Shown: positions 1 to 12,110, numbered from the stretch's first letter. The stretch is DNA of 64,000 nt from Cryptomeria japonica (GCF_030272615.1 NC_081415.1:192727695-192791694); one strand, 5' to 3'. The notes: a model not told the origin generated them from the letters alone. Numbers and translations are program-made.

Positions 1-99
1 ATCTTGATCAATCAACAGATCTTCCATCTCCAACTTCCACATTTCAAATTTTGTGCCAAAAAACTTTTCTACATAAATCCTCCCTATTATGCTTGCCAT
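1..99 (-). CDS. copia gag N-terminus, partial
   Basis: Thirty-three codons from an ATG at 99-97 to the window edge, with no stop. The residues ...GTKFEMWKLEMEDLLIDQD are the start of a UBN2/retrotransposon gag-2 domain and match the N-terminus of the second copia copy (start near 7043). Gag would form the cytoplasmic particle that packages element RNA. Too little is visible to tell whether the whole ORF is intact. Confidence 0.8.
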   Translation of the reverse strand, partial: MASIIGRIYVEKFFGTKFEMWKLEMEDLLIDQD

Positions 100-423
100 C
101 TTTATGAAGCAAAGGTGTGCGGAAGCACTTCCTACACTAATCCTAAGAGGACGATTATGCAAATTTCAACTTAACTATTACAAAGATCACAAGAAGCACA
201 TAGAGTAGAAATAAAACAATAAACACATAGCACAGTGATTATCGTGGGGAAAACCCATACGGGTGAAAAACCCCACTCTAAAACTTGCATAATATATTAA
301 CAAATCAACAAGAGATTACAATACACTTGCAATGCAGAAATCAAATACTCTGCACAAGCTCCCACTCAAACCTTGATTAGCTTAAAAAACCATGTACCCA
401 ACAAATAGAACCAAAACTGGCTA
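100..423 (-). repeat. copia leader containing a duplicated LTR end
   Basis: Between gag and the primer-binding site, 104-337 repeats the LTR segment 445-690 with a few differences. The same arrangement occurs in the second copy (7055-7290 against 7391-7625), so it belongs to the family and is not a local accident. Confidence 0.8.
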
Positions 424-436
424 GGCTCTGATACCA
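424..436 (-). promoter_or_regulatory. primer-binding site (tRNA-iMet type)
   Basis: The minus strand reads TGGTATCAGAGCC, the complement of the initiator tRNA-Met 3' end used by most plant copia elements. It lies two bases from the LTR end at 439, which fixes both the LTR border and the element's orientation. Confidence 0.9.
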
Positions 437-438
437 CT

Positions 439-1030
439 TGTAAGGAAGCAAAGGTGTGTGGAAACACTTCCTACGCTAATCTTGAGAGGACGATTATGCA
501 AATTTCAACTTAACTATTACAGAGATCACAATAAGCACATAGAGTAGAAAAAAACAATAAACACATAACACAGTGATTATCATGGGGAAAACCCATACGG
601 GTGAAAAACCCCACACTCTAAAACCGGCATAATATATTAACAAATCAACAAGAGATTACAATACACTTGCAATGCAAGTTCTTACAAGAGCGTCACCTCA
701 ACTCAAGCTCAGAGAGACTTGACTAGCATCCTTATAGCACCCAGCCTTGCAAACAAAAACTCCATCATACAAACTCCTCCCCAAGCCCTCATTATATAGG
801 AATTTTACAACCTAGAAACCATTTGTGGTTTTACAATACCATGGGCAAAACCTCCATGACACGTGTTACCCACCCTTGACATTTGGTTTTCCAAGATAAG
901 AAAACTAGGTTAAAAATAGTTAATCACGTCCAAACTCTTATCCCCTATTATTGACCCTCATAATTAACATGAAATGTGTCATATAATCTCTAAGAAAGGC
1001 CCTCCTATATCATACTATGGGGTCAGTGCA
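439..1030 (-). repeat. 5' LTR of copia copy A (592 bp)
   Basis: It starts TGTAAGG next to the primer-binding site and ends ...GTCAGTGCA, giving TG...CA ends. It matches 7384-7964 over nearly all its length; that second copy is cut before the last 15 or so bases. The end at 1030 is inferred from the TG/CA rule. Confidence 0.8.
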
Positions 1031-2255
1031 AGAAGATGAGTCCACTTTTTGGCCAAAAAGTGGAAGTGTTTTCCCTGATTTTCAGATTTTGTCTCATTTG
1101 AGCTTAAATTTTGAAACACTTAGAGATTGAATCTTGGAAAAAGTCAGTAATATAAAAGATAGCCCTCTGAGTGCACTTTCCAAATATATAATTTATTTTA
1201 ATACCCACATAATAAAAAATAATTTTTTAAATGGAGTTCTGAAAACTATGTTTTAAAAATGCCTGTTTCAGGACCATACCATGCATGTGTATGACCCACA
1301 CTTTTTGACACAATTAAAATTATTTTCTCAAACCGTTTTGGAAAATGGTTTTTAACACACTGAAGATTGATGAGCATATTTTTCTGTATTTTTTTTTCTA
1401 ATATTTTTTTTTTAATTAATTTTTTAATGGCTGTAATTATCGTTTTAAAAATTTGACGTGTACGACCCACATAATTTGATGTAAACTTAACATTTTTTGA
1501 TTTTTTTTTTAAATACAAAAGAATGTTGTGTAGATTGATGACATATAATTGTTTTTCCAAAATTCTTTAAAATAAAAAAGTTATTAAATTAACAAAATTA
1601 GTTAATATTTCAAATTTATGGACCTGATTTAGTATAAATTAAATGAAAAATAGTTAAAATAATCAATTTTTAAATAAATTTACATATTTAGAATCTAGAC
1701 AGTATAATCTGAAATGGGTTTTAATTTCGTATAAAAATTCTCTGATTAGAGGTGCGTAAACTATTTCTGAAGTTCATATTTGTGCTTTCATTCATGGAGA
1801 TTTGAATTTGCAGGTCCATGTGTCAGGTGTGGCCATCCCAGGCCTATCCCGAGCTTAATCCCGAGCCAAGTGGCGGGTTATGGAATCAACTTCCACAAAA
1901 TGGGCCCCCGTTTTCAAACAAGGGCGACTTGTGGAAAAAAAAGGAAAAATGCCATTTAGAAACGGGGGCCCGCTTTTAAACAAAACGGGGGCCCGTTTTT
2001 AGAAATGGGCCCCCGTTTTTAAAAACAAGCCCTCGTTTCTAAAAAACGGGCCCCCGTTTCTAAAAAATGGGCCCCCGTTTTGTTTAAAAGCGGGCCCCCA
2101 TTTTAGAACAAAATGGGGGCCCCTTTTTTTTGCTTCAGACCCCCGTTACCTTTTGGCTCGGGAGCCCGAAACACAAACGGGCCCCCATTTATAAGAGTGC
2201 ATTTTCCAATGCGTGGACTTCCACGAATTTGTGACTCATTACCTTGCACTTGCCC
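1031..2255. other. intergenic, AT-rich, with a GC-rich palindromic block
   Basis: No coding region or recognisable element is visible. The first 850 bases are AT-rich with homopolymer runs. A compact GC-rich block lies at 1897-2200 and is listed separately. ORFs here are short and without family features. Confidence 0.6.
1897..2200. repeat. GC-rich inverted-repeat block built on GGGCCC cores
   Basis: About ten copies of a short module, GGGGGCCCGTTTTT or its complement, occur in both orientations. A left arm around 1958-2011 pairs with a right arm around 2056-2110, giving an imperfect stem of about 50 bp whose arms are themselves made of GGGCCC palindromes. The block stands out sharply from its AT-rich surroundings. 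I do not recognise the family. Confidence 0.7.
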
Positions 2256-4232
2256 TATGGATAAGGCATCTTTTGACAACTCATATACCTTTTTCCAAGG
2301 CACCGACACATAAGAAACCTCCTAATTACTTTTGGAACTATTTGCTGAAAATTGCAAAGTTGAGACACATGTATCTCAACAACAATAATATACATAATAT
2401 ACATAGATTTCTATCCCACACAATAATATTACCAACCATGTGTTGAAAAGGATCAAATCAATCGAATCAAAATTGAGATAAAGAGGGAGCTAACGGGGTG
2501 GGTCGATTCTTTACTCACCCTTTTCTAATCCACAAGGCAGCTGATTTGGTTGTTCTATATTGGTCCTGCCAAACAAAATCAGTAAGTGAAGAAAGTTTTC
2601 CATTATTGCATAAATCGAGCAATAGATCCAGTAGAAGAGAAATTCAAATGGAAAGAGAACAATCTGCAAGATCTGAAACAAATTTATAGACACTAGAATT
2701 CAAAAGAATAACCTTCAAACTACAGAAAACATGGGAGATGAGGAGAAGGTGGCACAGTCTTTCTGTAGCCCAAACGACCCCTAAATCGCCCCTCAACACT
2801 TCACTCAGGCAAGGTCATTCCCAAACTAGCTTTCCCTACAGGCCGAGGTGTGATCTTCTCTAAATCGACCTCCTAAACACCTTGCAGACCAAAAAGCACA
2901 AAGAGAATGCAAAGGGGGCAGGATTCGATGATTATTTGCAGACAATTTTCTTACCTTTTTCCAGACTTAGTAAAATGGTAGCTAGACTCCTTTATTTATA
3001 ATTGATTTGGCTGGGGTTTGATCCAAGAAATATGGATCTTGATTGTAGAAAATCAATAAGATTAGGGAGTTGGAGTGGAGAAATCAGAATTGATTAGCTA
3101 GTTGAGAAAAATGATCAAGAGTTGGTATGGATTGATTAGCTAGTTATGAAAAGCAAAAATAGAGTTGACAAGAAGTTACACAGAGAGTTTGACTCAACTT
3201 CCAATTTTAAAACTCAAGTGTTAATTTCAACACGTTTAATTTTAAATTCCAATATTTTATCTTTCGAAAATCTTAATTCGAATTTAATTTAAATATTATA
3301 ATTTGTTTATGTTCTTTATGTTTATTTACAAATTTTAAATTTTGTTTTATTACTTAATGTAATTGTCCTCCTCAGTCATATGTCCATCTTCGACGGTCAA
3401 CCCTGCATCCAACTCACGCTCAACTAAGTCATTAGATTAACATCGTCACATAATTATCATTAAATTAATAAAATGGCATCAATAAATCAACTAGCATAAT
3501 AATTAACTTCACATTAACATAATGTCATCAAGCATCATAATGTCAAATATAATTAATGTCGCCAACCATCATAATGTCAAATAATATCAGTGCCTAACTA
3601 AATAACTTAGTCTAACTTATTTGTCTAAAATGGGTCACAACAAACCATTTCCAACATCTATAGCACCTTTTTTGTTGCATGTAGGAGATTGTGACTTGCT
3701 ATAATAGCCTTTTTGATGCCTATAGCAGCCCCTAGACACTTGTAGCAACTTATTAAAGCCATGCCTAATAGAACCTTCTAGATCCAAACAACATAGGCAA
3801 GTTTTCCAATCAATCTTCATTGAAATTTATAGACAAATTGAGGCATTTGCTAAGATATAAAAGCTACCAAATGAGCTTTACAAATGCTTGGTAGGCAAGC
3901 TTATCTTATCTCAAATTCACTAGGCTTAATTTCTGTTATTTAATTTGGTTTATTTTTTATACTTTCTTAAAAAAATTGCATTGGAATGTAAGATTTGACT
4001 ATGAAGGTAACCACCCAAGATCTATAGGCCTAATCGAAAGCACATGAACAAGAGAGAAAGAATGTGACAAAATTAAATTATATTCATGTCATTGATACAA
4101 TACAATCAATCAATTAGATTGAATTACAATGGATGAAAGTACAAAAGAGATCCCTTGGTTAAATAGGCCTAAATGAGACAAAAGAGTGCATAAGATTATA
4201 TATGCAAAAAAGAAAAAAGAAAAATTAATACA
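2256..4232. repeat. unidentified 2-kb direct repeat, copy B
   Basis: Nearly identical to 7960-10057 and in the same orientation. It starts at TATGGATAAGG and ends at TTAATACA, exactly where the copia reverse-transcriptase fragment begins. It contains no convincing ORF. Clusters of a short unit (...catcataatgtcaa...) occur near 3500-3590. The ends could be read as TG...CA, but there is no primer-binding site and no target-site duplication, so I do not call it an LTR. Confidence 0.8.
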
Positions 4233-7043
4233 TGAAGGAAAATTGTTTTCACATCCATTTTCTCGATCTCTAGATCATAAGCTGCTGCAATAGAAAGCAA
4301 GAAACGAATGAATGTCATTTTGGCTACAGGAGAAAAAATCTCACCATATTCTACTCCCTCAACCTGGGAGTAACTTTTTGCAACCAAACGTGCTTTGTAC
4401 TTCCTGAACCTATCATCTTTTTTAACACCCATTTGCAACCAACAAGCTTTTGTCCTTCAGGCAATGGTGAAAGGTCCCATGTGTCATTCTTCTTAAGAGA
4501 TGCCATCTCTTCATCCAGGGCAATTTTCTAGGACTCTGAGTCATTCATACCAAGAGCCTCTTCTACAGATTTCGGTTCATCAATATTAGCATTCAACGCA
4601 AATATGCATCTCCAATCATCAAGAGAATATCCATACCTTTCAGGTGGTTTTCTTTGTCTAGTAGACTTTCAAACAAGTTCAGGTTCCTCTTCTTCCTCTG
4701 ATGATTCAAAACTCGTAGAGCTCTCATCAACTTCCTATCTTTCTAAGGGCCTCGATTAAACTTTTTCAAGTGTAGCAGGCAGTTGAATCACATCTTTCTT
4801 TTCTTCCTTTTGTTATGGCTGCACTGTAACAGAAGAAGACTTAGTTTCTCAAAAAATAACACTTCAGGAATAAAATACCTTTTGTGCAACAGGATCCCAA
4901 AGCTTGTATCCTTTCACATTATAATTGTATCCAATGAATATACATTTAACAACTTTGTTATCCAATTTTGTTTGCTTCTCCTTTGGCACATGAGCATATG
5001 CCCCACAACCAAAAACTCTCAGATGACTAAGTGAAGGCTTGTGGCCCAACCACGCTTCCATTGGAATTTTGTCAACAAGAGATGATGCAGGAGACCTATT
5101 TATCAGGGAGTAGGCAGTAGCTACAACTTCAGCCCAAAACTTTTGTTCTAGACCAGCACCACTTAGCATACTCCTAGCCTTCTCCATCAAGGTCCTGTTC
5201 ATTCTTTCTGCAACTCCATTCTGTTGTGGAGAATACGAAGTTGTCTTCTGTCTCTTAGTACCACAATCTTTACAAAATGTGTTAAAATCATTGGAGCAAT
5301 ATTCACTGCCATTATCTATCCTTAAACATTTTATCTTCATTCCAGTCTGCAACTCAACAATTGCTTTAAATTCTTTGAAACAACTGAAAACTTCAGCTTT
5401 ACTCTTAAGAAAATAAACCCATGTTCTTCTACTGAAATCATCAATGAAAGAAACATAATAAACTGATTTACCAATAGAAGAAACATCAACTGGACCAAAT
5501 ACATCCGAATGGATTAGATCCAAAACACTTGAAGACTTATAAGAACTGGAGTAAACTAAATGTGGTTTTGTTTTCCATAAATACAATGCTCACAAAAATC
5601 AAATTCAAGATTGCAATCATTCAACCCATTAACAAGGTTCTTATTTTTCAAAGTTTGTATACCCTTCTCACCTATGTGACCGAGTCTCTGGTGGCACAAC
5701 ATGGTCTTCTCTGCAGGCAACTTTGATTCGGTAGACAGAGCACCCTTGGGTACCCAAAAACCATGACCATCTGCTGAAAGAGACACCCTCTCCTTTTCCA
5801 ACATAGTCTTTATCATAGTCTTATCAGAAGTGCTATTGCACTCAACTGTGCATGCATCAAGTTGGTACAATGTACCCATTCTACTTCCTCTTGTTATCAC
5901 CATAGCACCTCTCACCATTTTCACACCCGCTTTAGAAAACTGTACATGCACACCCGCATCTATTAGTTTGCTAAAAGATAATAAATTTATTGCTAGTCCC
6001 GGGATATGCAAGACACCATCAAATCTTCTAGTTCTACCATCAGAAAATTTAACATGAACACTTCCATGACCAACAATATCAAGAAAGGAGTTGTCACCCA
6101 AATACACCTTACCATCATTAAATTTTTCATACTTACTAAACCAGTTTCTAATAGGATTCATGTGGAAAGATGCACCTGAGTCTATCAACCATGCATTGTC
6201 ACCTGCACGAGTGGCCAAGGCTACAATAAAAGCATCTCCATCTTCCTTCTTGGACTCAGAATCAGAATCTTGCTTCTTCTTTTTCTTCTTTTCTTCTTTA
6301 CGGTCCTTTCGGAAATGTCTGGGCTTTCCATAATTCCAGCAAATTTCCTTGGACTTACCAGGAGATTTTGATCTCCCCTTATTCTTGGACTTAGAACGAC
6401 CGTTCTGCTTTTCATTCTTGCCTCTTTCTTTTGGTCTTCCTCGAACACTCAAAGCCTCTTTGGCATTCATAGAGACCTTCTTTCTCATCTCCTCAGAAAG
6501 TAGAGAACCAACAACATCCTCCATCTTCAAGACAACTGCAGTGCTCCCTATAGCCATCACAAGGCTATCCCATGAGTCTGGCAACGAATATAGCAAGATT
6601 TGGCATCTTTCTTCTTCATCCATTGGTACCCCTACTGAGGTCAACTGAGTCACCAACATATTAAAACTTTCCAGATGCTCAGAAATTCGTCCACCTTCTT
6701 CCATTCTCAAGGAGTACAATTTCTTCGTTAAGAAAATTTTATTCACAAGTGATTTTGCTTGGTAGATCTCACTTAGCTTCTTCCAAAGCTTCTTCGCAGT
6801 AGATTCTTCATGGACATTAATCATAATTGAGTCTTCCAGACACAGTCTTATGAGACCTTTATCTTTTCTATCTATTACATCATATTGTGCAGCTAAAGTC
6901 GGATCTGCGGGCCTCGACTTATTCTCATCCACCGCATCCCATAGATCTCGATCAATCAATAGATCTTCGATCTTCAGCTTCCACATTTCAAAGTTTGTGC
7001 CAACAAAAATTTCTACATCAATCCTCCCTGAGAAGCTTTCCAT
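4233..7043 (-). pseudogene. copia gag-protease-integrase-RT polyprotein, broken
   Basis: The start is taken at MESFSG (7043), which matches copy A. Gag_2/UBN2 domain at residues 1-180; then a K/S-rich basic stretch with a degenerate zinc knuckle (CWNYGKPRHF, where a second Cys is expected); retroviral-type protease AWLIDSGASFHM; GAG-pre-integrase with a Cys pair (CEHC). A frameshift near 5560-5586 moves into the integrase (4864-5586), which keeps its DDE residues (HSDVFGP, RIDNGSEYC, QNGVAERMNRT). Several stops lie in the linker at 4700-4864. RT then starts (GCKWVFK, KARLVAK) and is cut at MDVKT-FLH near 4233. It cannot make functional polymerase. Confidence 0.9.
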
Positions 7044-7368
7044 CTTTACGAAGCAAAGGTGTGCGGAAACACTTCCTACGCTAACCTTGAGAGGATGATT
7101 ATGCAAATTTTAACTTAACTATTACAGAGATCACAGGAAGCACATAGAGTAGAAATAAAACAATAAACACATAACACAATGATTATCGTGGGGAAAACCC
7201 ATACAGGTGAAAAAACCCCACTCTAGAACCTGCATAATATATTAACAAATCAACAAGAGAATACAATACACTTGCAATGCAGAAATCAAATACTCTGCAC
7301 AAGCTCCCACTCAAACCTTGATTAGCTCAAAACACCATGTACCCAACAAATAGAACCAAAATTGGCCA
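7044..7368 (-). repeat. copia leader with duplicated LTR end (copy C)
   Basis: The segment 7055-7290 repeats 7391-7625, the end of the adjacent LTR. The same arrangement is found in copy A at 104-337. Confidence 0.8.
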
Positions 7369-7381
7369 GGCTCTGATACCA
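7369..7381 (-). promoter_or_regulatory. primer-binding site (tRNA-iMet type)
   Basis: The minus strand reads TGGTATCAGAGCC, two bases from the LTR border at 7384. Confidence 0.9.
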
Positions 7382-7383
7382 CT

Positions 7384-7964
7384 TGTAAGGAAACAAAGGT
7401 GTGCGGAAACACTTCCTACGCTAATCTTGAGAGGACGATTATGCAAATTTCAACTTAACTATTACACAAACCACAAGAAGCACATAGAGTTGAAATAAAA
7501 CAATAAACACATAACACAATGATTATCGCAGGGAAAACCCATATGGGTGAAAAACCCCACTCTAAAACCTGCATTATATATTAACAAATCAACAAGAGAT
7601 TACAATACACTTGCAATGCAAGTTCTTACAAGAGCATCACCTCAACTCAAGCTTGGAGAGACTTCACTAGCATCCTTCTAGCACCCAGCCTTGCAAACAA
7701 AAACTCCATCATACAAACTCCTCCCCAAGCCCTCATTATATAGGAATTTTACAACCTGAAAACCATTTGTGGTTTTATAATACCATGGGCAAAACCTCTG
7801 TGACACGTGTTGCCCACCCTTAACATTTGTTTTTCCAAGATAAGAAAACCAAGTTAAAAATAGTTAATCACGTCCAAACTCTTATCACCTATTTTGGACC
7901 CTCATAATTAACATGAAATGTGTCATATAATCTCTAAAAAAGGCCCTCCTATATTATATTATGG
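7384..7964 (-). repeat. 5' LTR of copia copy C, truncated
   Basis: Homologous to 439-1015. It loses its last bases at the shared TATGG, where the 2-kb repeat copy begins. By eye it differs from copy A at scattered single bases. Confidence 0.85.
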
Positions 7965-10057
7965 ATAAGGCATCTTTTGACAACTCATATACCTTTTTTC
8001 AAAGCACCGACACATAAGAAACCTCCTAATTACTTTAGGAACTATTTACTGGAAATTGCAAGGTTGAGACACATATATCTCAACAACAATAATATAAATA
8101 ATATACATAGATTTCTATCCCATACAATAATATTACCAACCATGTGTTGAAAAGGAGCAAATCAATCGAATCAAAATTGAGATAAAGAGGGAGCTAATGG
8201 GGTGGGTCGATTCTTTACTCACCCTTTTCTAATCCACAAGGCAGCTAATTTGGTTGTTCTATATTGGTCCTGCCAAACAAAATCAGTAAGTGAAGAAAGT
8301 TTTCCATTATTGCATAAATCGAGCAATAGATCCAGTAGAAGAGAAATTCAAATGGAAAGAGAACAATCTGCAAGATCTGAAACAAATTTATAGACACCAG
8401 AATTCAAAAGAATCACCTTCAAACTATAGCAGACGTGGGAGATGAGGAGAAGGTGGCGCAGTCATTCTGCAGCCCAAACGACCCCTAAATCGCCCCTCAA
8501 CACTTCACTCAGGCCATTCCCAAACTTTCCCTGCAGGCCGATTTCTAGGCTGACTGGATCAAAGGAAAGAGGTGTGATCTTCTCTAAATCGACCTCCTAA
8601 ACACCTTGCAGACCAAAAAGCACAAAGAGAATGCAAAGGGGGCAGGATTCGATGATTATTTGCAGACAATTTTCTTACCTTTTTCCGGACTTAGTAAAAT
8701 GGTAGCTAGACTCCTTTATTTATAATTGATTTGTGTGGGGTTTGATCCAAGAAATATGGATCTTGATTGTAGAAAATCAATAAGATTAGGGAGTTGGAGT
8801 GGAGAAATCAGAATTGATTAGCTAGTTGAGAAAACTGATCAAACTGATCAAGAGTTGGTATTGATTGATTAGATAGTTATGAAAAGCAAAAATAGAATTG
8901 ACAAGAAGTTACAGAGAGTTTGACTCTACTTTCAATTTTAAAACTCAAGTGTTAATTTCAACATGTTTAATTTTAAATTTCAATATTTTATCTTTCGAAA
9001 ATCTTAATTCGAATTTAATTTAAATATTATAATTTGTTTATGTTCTTTATGTTTATTTACAAATTTTGAATTTTGTTTTATTACTTAATGTAATTGTCCT
9101 CCTCGCTCACATGTCCATCTTTGACGGTCAACTTTGCATCCAACTCACACTCAACTAAGTCATCAGATTAACATCGCCACATTATTATTATTAAATTAAA
9201 AAAATGCCATCAATAAATCAACTAGCAAAATAATTAACTTCACATTAACATAATGTCATCAAGCATCATAATGTCAAATATAACTAATGTCGCCAACCAT
9301 CATAATGTCAAATAATATCAGTGCCTAACTAAATAACTTAGTCTAACTTATTTGTCTAAAATGGGTCACAACAAACCATTTCCAACATCTATAGCACCTT
9401 TTTTGTTGCATGTAGGAGATTGTGACTTGCTATAATAGCCTTTTTGATGCCTATAGCAGCCCCTAGACACTTGTAGCAACTTATTAAAGCCATGCCTAAT
9501 AGAACCTTCTAGATCCAAACAACATAGGCAAGTTTTCCAATCAATCTTCATTGAAATTCATAGACAAATTGAGGCATTTAAAGCCATGCCTAATAGAACC
9601 TTCTAGATCCAAACAACATAGGCAAGTTTTCCAATCAATCTTCATTGAAATTCATAGACAAATTGAGGCATTTGCTAAGATATAAAAGCTACCAAATGAG
9701 CTTTACAAATGCTTGGTAGGCAAACTTATCTTATCTCAAATTCACTAGGCTTAATTTTTGTTATTTAATTTGGTTTATTTTTTATACTTTCTTAAAAAAA
9801 TTGCATTGGAATGTAGGATTTTACTATGAAGGTAACCACCCAAGATCTATAGGCCTAATCGAAAGCACAAGAACAAGAGAGAAAGAATGTGACAAAATTA
9901 AATTGTATTCATGTCATTGATACAATACAATCAATCAATTAGATTGAATTACAATGGACGAAAGTACATAAGAGATCCCTTGGTTAAATAGGCCAAGATG
10001 AGACAAAAGAGTGCATAAGATTATATATGCAAAAAAGAAAAAAGAAAAATTAATACA
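7960..10057. repeat. unidentified 2-kb direct repeat, copy B'
   Basis: Second copy of 2256-4232, in the same orientation. It differs by a 94-bp tandem duplication at 9486-9673, by about 33 extra bases near 8535-8570, and by scattered substitutions. It ends at TTAATACA, like the first copy. No coding function is visible; the identical 61-codon ORF in both copies (3635-3820 and 9366-9551) is explained by copying of the repeat. Confidence 0.8.
9486..9673. repeat. 94-bp tandem duplication
   Basis: Two adjacent, nearly identical copies starting at 9486 and 9580 (aaagccatgcctaat...). Absent from the sister repeat at 3750-3840, so it arose after the 2-kb duplication. Confidence 0.9.
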
Positions 10058-10380
10058 ATTTGAATGGTTATTATTTATGTAATTAAATATCAAGAAATGT
10101 TATAATATTTTTATTTATTCTAACTCTAAAGAGAATTGAAAGAGTAAACCCAACCAAATATTGGAGTTATTCAAAATTATATAGTGATAATGTTTTAACT
10201 AAAATATTAAATATAGTTTACATAAACATTCAGATAAAATATGTCCAATTTAAAAAGAAAATCATAAAAAAATATCATATTAGTAAAATTTTAAGGATTA
10301 CATTAAAAATTGTTACTTCACAAGATTAATTTTAATTTATTACTATTATTTATTTTAATTAAAATTATAATAATCAACTA
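10058..10380. other. AT-rich spacer
   Basis: Strongly AT-rich sequence with no ORF, repeat or promoter element that I can support. It abuts the truncated 5' end of the LRR pseudogene. Confidence 0.6.
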
Positions 10381-12110
10381 AGTGGGACCATTCCCTCTTC
10401 ATTTCCTAAGCTTTCTTCTCTCACTACCTTGTATGCTGATGGCAATCGTTTTAATGAAACTATCTCTTCTTTGTCATTTCCAACTTCACTAGTAGCTCTA
10501 TCCTTGTCACTAAACCATCAACAGATGGTTTTGGAAACTTTCTTTCACAAGATTACAAGCCTAAAATATTTGTCTTTATCCGATTGTGTGCTAAATATTA
10601 GCACAACATGGATTCCATCCTTCCAATTATCTCAGTTATCTTTTGTGTCATGTATGATTGATGGTGAATTTCCATCTTGGGTTTCAACACAATTCTCACT
10701 TGAAAGCTTGGAAATAAGTAATGCCAGTCTTGTGGGCATAATTCCCTTTTGGTTGTGGGAAACCAATCCTGGGTAGATGTATCTAAATCTTTCAAGAAAC
10801 CATCTCGAAGGAAGCCTATTCCCAAATATTTCAATGTGGAAGAATCTAGAACGATTAGATGTGTTTAGAAATGGATTGAGTGGGCACATCCCGTCAATGT
10901 GGTCTTCGTATATGCTAATATTGCTGCTCAATGACAATTTGTTCGTTGACCATATTCCTCCAACCTTGGGAAAACTATCTCAACTCCAGTTATTAAATAT
11001 TGCAAACAATAGATTAACAGGAATGATCCCTACAAGCTTGTCCAATTGCTCTTCCTTGGTTGTCCTGAATTTGGGTAATAACAATTTAGAGGGAAGCTTG
11101 CCACATGAGTTCAATAAGATAAGTCAATTATATTCATTAGTCGCTCGCAATAACAACTTGATTGGATCATTCCCTCCCTCAATAGAAAATTGCTCAAATC
11201 TTCAGGTTCTTGATATTGGGAATAACTTGTTTGGAGGTGAAATACCAACATTACTTACAAATCTTTCAAGTTTAAAAGTATTGGTGATGAAGGAGAACAA
11301 TTTTGTAGGCAGTATTTCTTTACAAGTACGTTAACTACTGAATCTCCAAATCTTGCTCCTTTCTTCCAATCATATCTCAAGTTCAATTCCACATGCTATT
11401 ATATCATTGAGAGCTATGGCAATAGAAAGTCAAGATGGTTTTTTTTTGTACACTTTTTTGGTGGGGAAACATATCAAGATGGATTGGATATGACTTCAAA
11501 TGGAAAAGATGAGAACTACCCATATATTCTTTCCACTTTGGCATCCACAGATCTCTCAAATAATGAATTGGAGGGAGAAATCCCTTCTAATTTTGGGAAA
11601 TTGAAGGGGTTGAGTCTTCTAAACCTTTCGATGAACAATTTGAATGGGAGCATTCCAAATAGTTTGGGAGAAATGCATCAATTAGATTTATTATTACTTT
11701 CAAAAAAATATTTTTCACGACAAGTCCCTATAAAAATTGAATCTCTAAGCTATAAGGGTTCACTAAATCTATCAAACAACAATCTTTCAGGAAGTATACC
11801 ACAAGGACCGCATATGACCGGTTGAGTTGAATCCTCTTATTCAGGAAATCTTAATTTATGAGGGTGTCCCCTACCCAAAATATGTTCTTGGCCAGAATTT
11901 GTTCCACCTCCTCCAACTTTAATGAACAAAGAAAAGACAAGCACTAAATATCCATGGTATGGGATAGCACTTGGATTGTCATATGGAGTAGCTTTTGGAG
12001 GGATGGTGTCATTGATCCTAGTAAACATGAGTTGGAGGAGAAGTTACTTCAATAAAGTTGATACAATATTAAATTTTTTGTTTCCATCGATGAAGAATTT
12101 AACACTATGA
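10381..12110 (+). pseudogene. LRR receptor-like protein (Cf-type), 5'-truncated pseudogene
   Basis: Plant extracellular leucine-rich repeats (LxxLxLxxNxLxGxIP) run from about 10381 to 11815, followed by a proline-rich juxtamembrane stretch and a single transmembrane segment (GIALGLSYGVAFGGMVSLILV, about 11958-12020) with a short basic tail. There is no kinase domain. This is the layout of surface receptor-like proteins that act with co-receptor kinases in defence or development. Breaks: in-frame TAG at 10774, TAA at 11332, a frameshift near a poly-T run at about 11440-11480, TGA at 11823, and a TGA in place of a conserved Cys near 11860. The signal peptide and the N-terminal repeats are missing. 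A GT-AG intron from about 12138 to 12332 is possible but unproven. Confidence 0.88.

Larger units (their letters stand above)
1..1030 (-). mobile_element. Ty1/copia LTR retrotransposon, 5' end only (copy A)
   Basis: On the minus strand the order is LTR (1030-439), tRNA-Met-type primer-binding site (436-424), a leader, and a gag start at 99 that reads off the left edge. It closely matches the copia fragment at 4233-7964 and is probably the 5' end of a larger element outside the window. The right end is set by a terminal CA at 1030. I could not check a target-site duplication because the other LTR is outside. Confidence 0.85.
4233..7964 (-). mobile_element. Ty1/copia retrotransposon, truncated at both ends (copy C)
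   Basis: Minus-strand order: partial LTR (7964-7384), primer-binding site, leader, gag, protease, integrase and the beginning of reverse transcriptase. It stops abruptly inside RT at 4233. Both borders are joined to copies of the same unrelated 2-kb repeat. RNase H, most of RT and the 3' LTR are missing. Confidence 0.9.

Noticed and set aside
3635-9551. Identical 61-codon ORF in both 2-kb repeats
   Set aside because: Conserved only because the whole repeat is duplicated; no coding features.
2256-10057. Reading B and B' as the two LTRs of one element
   Set aside because: TG...CA ends can be drawn, but there is no primer-binding site, no polypurine tract and no matching 5-bp flanks (cccta against atttg).
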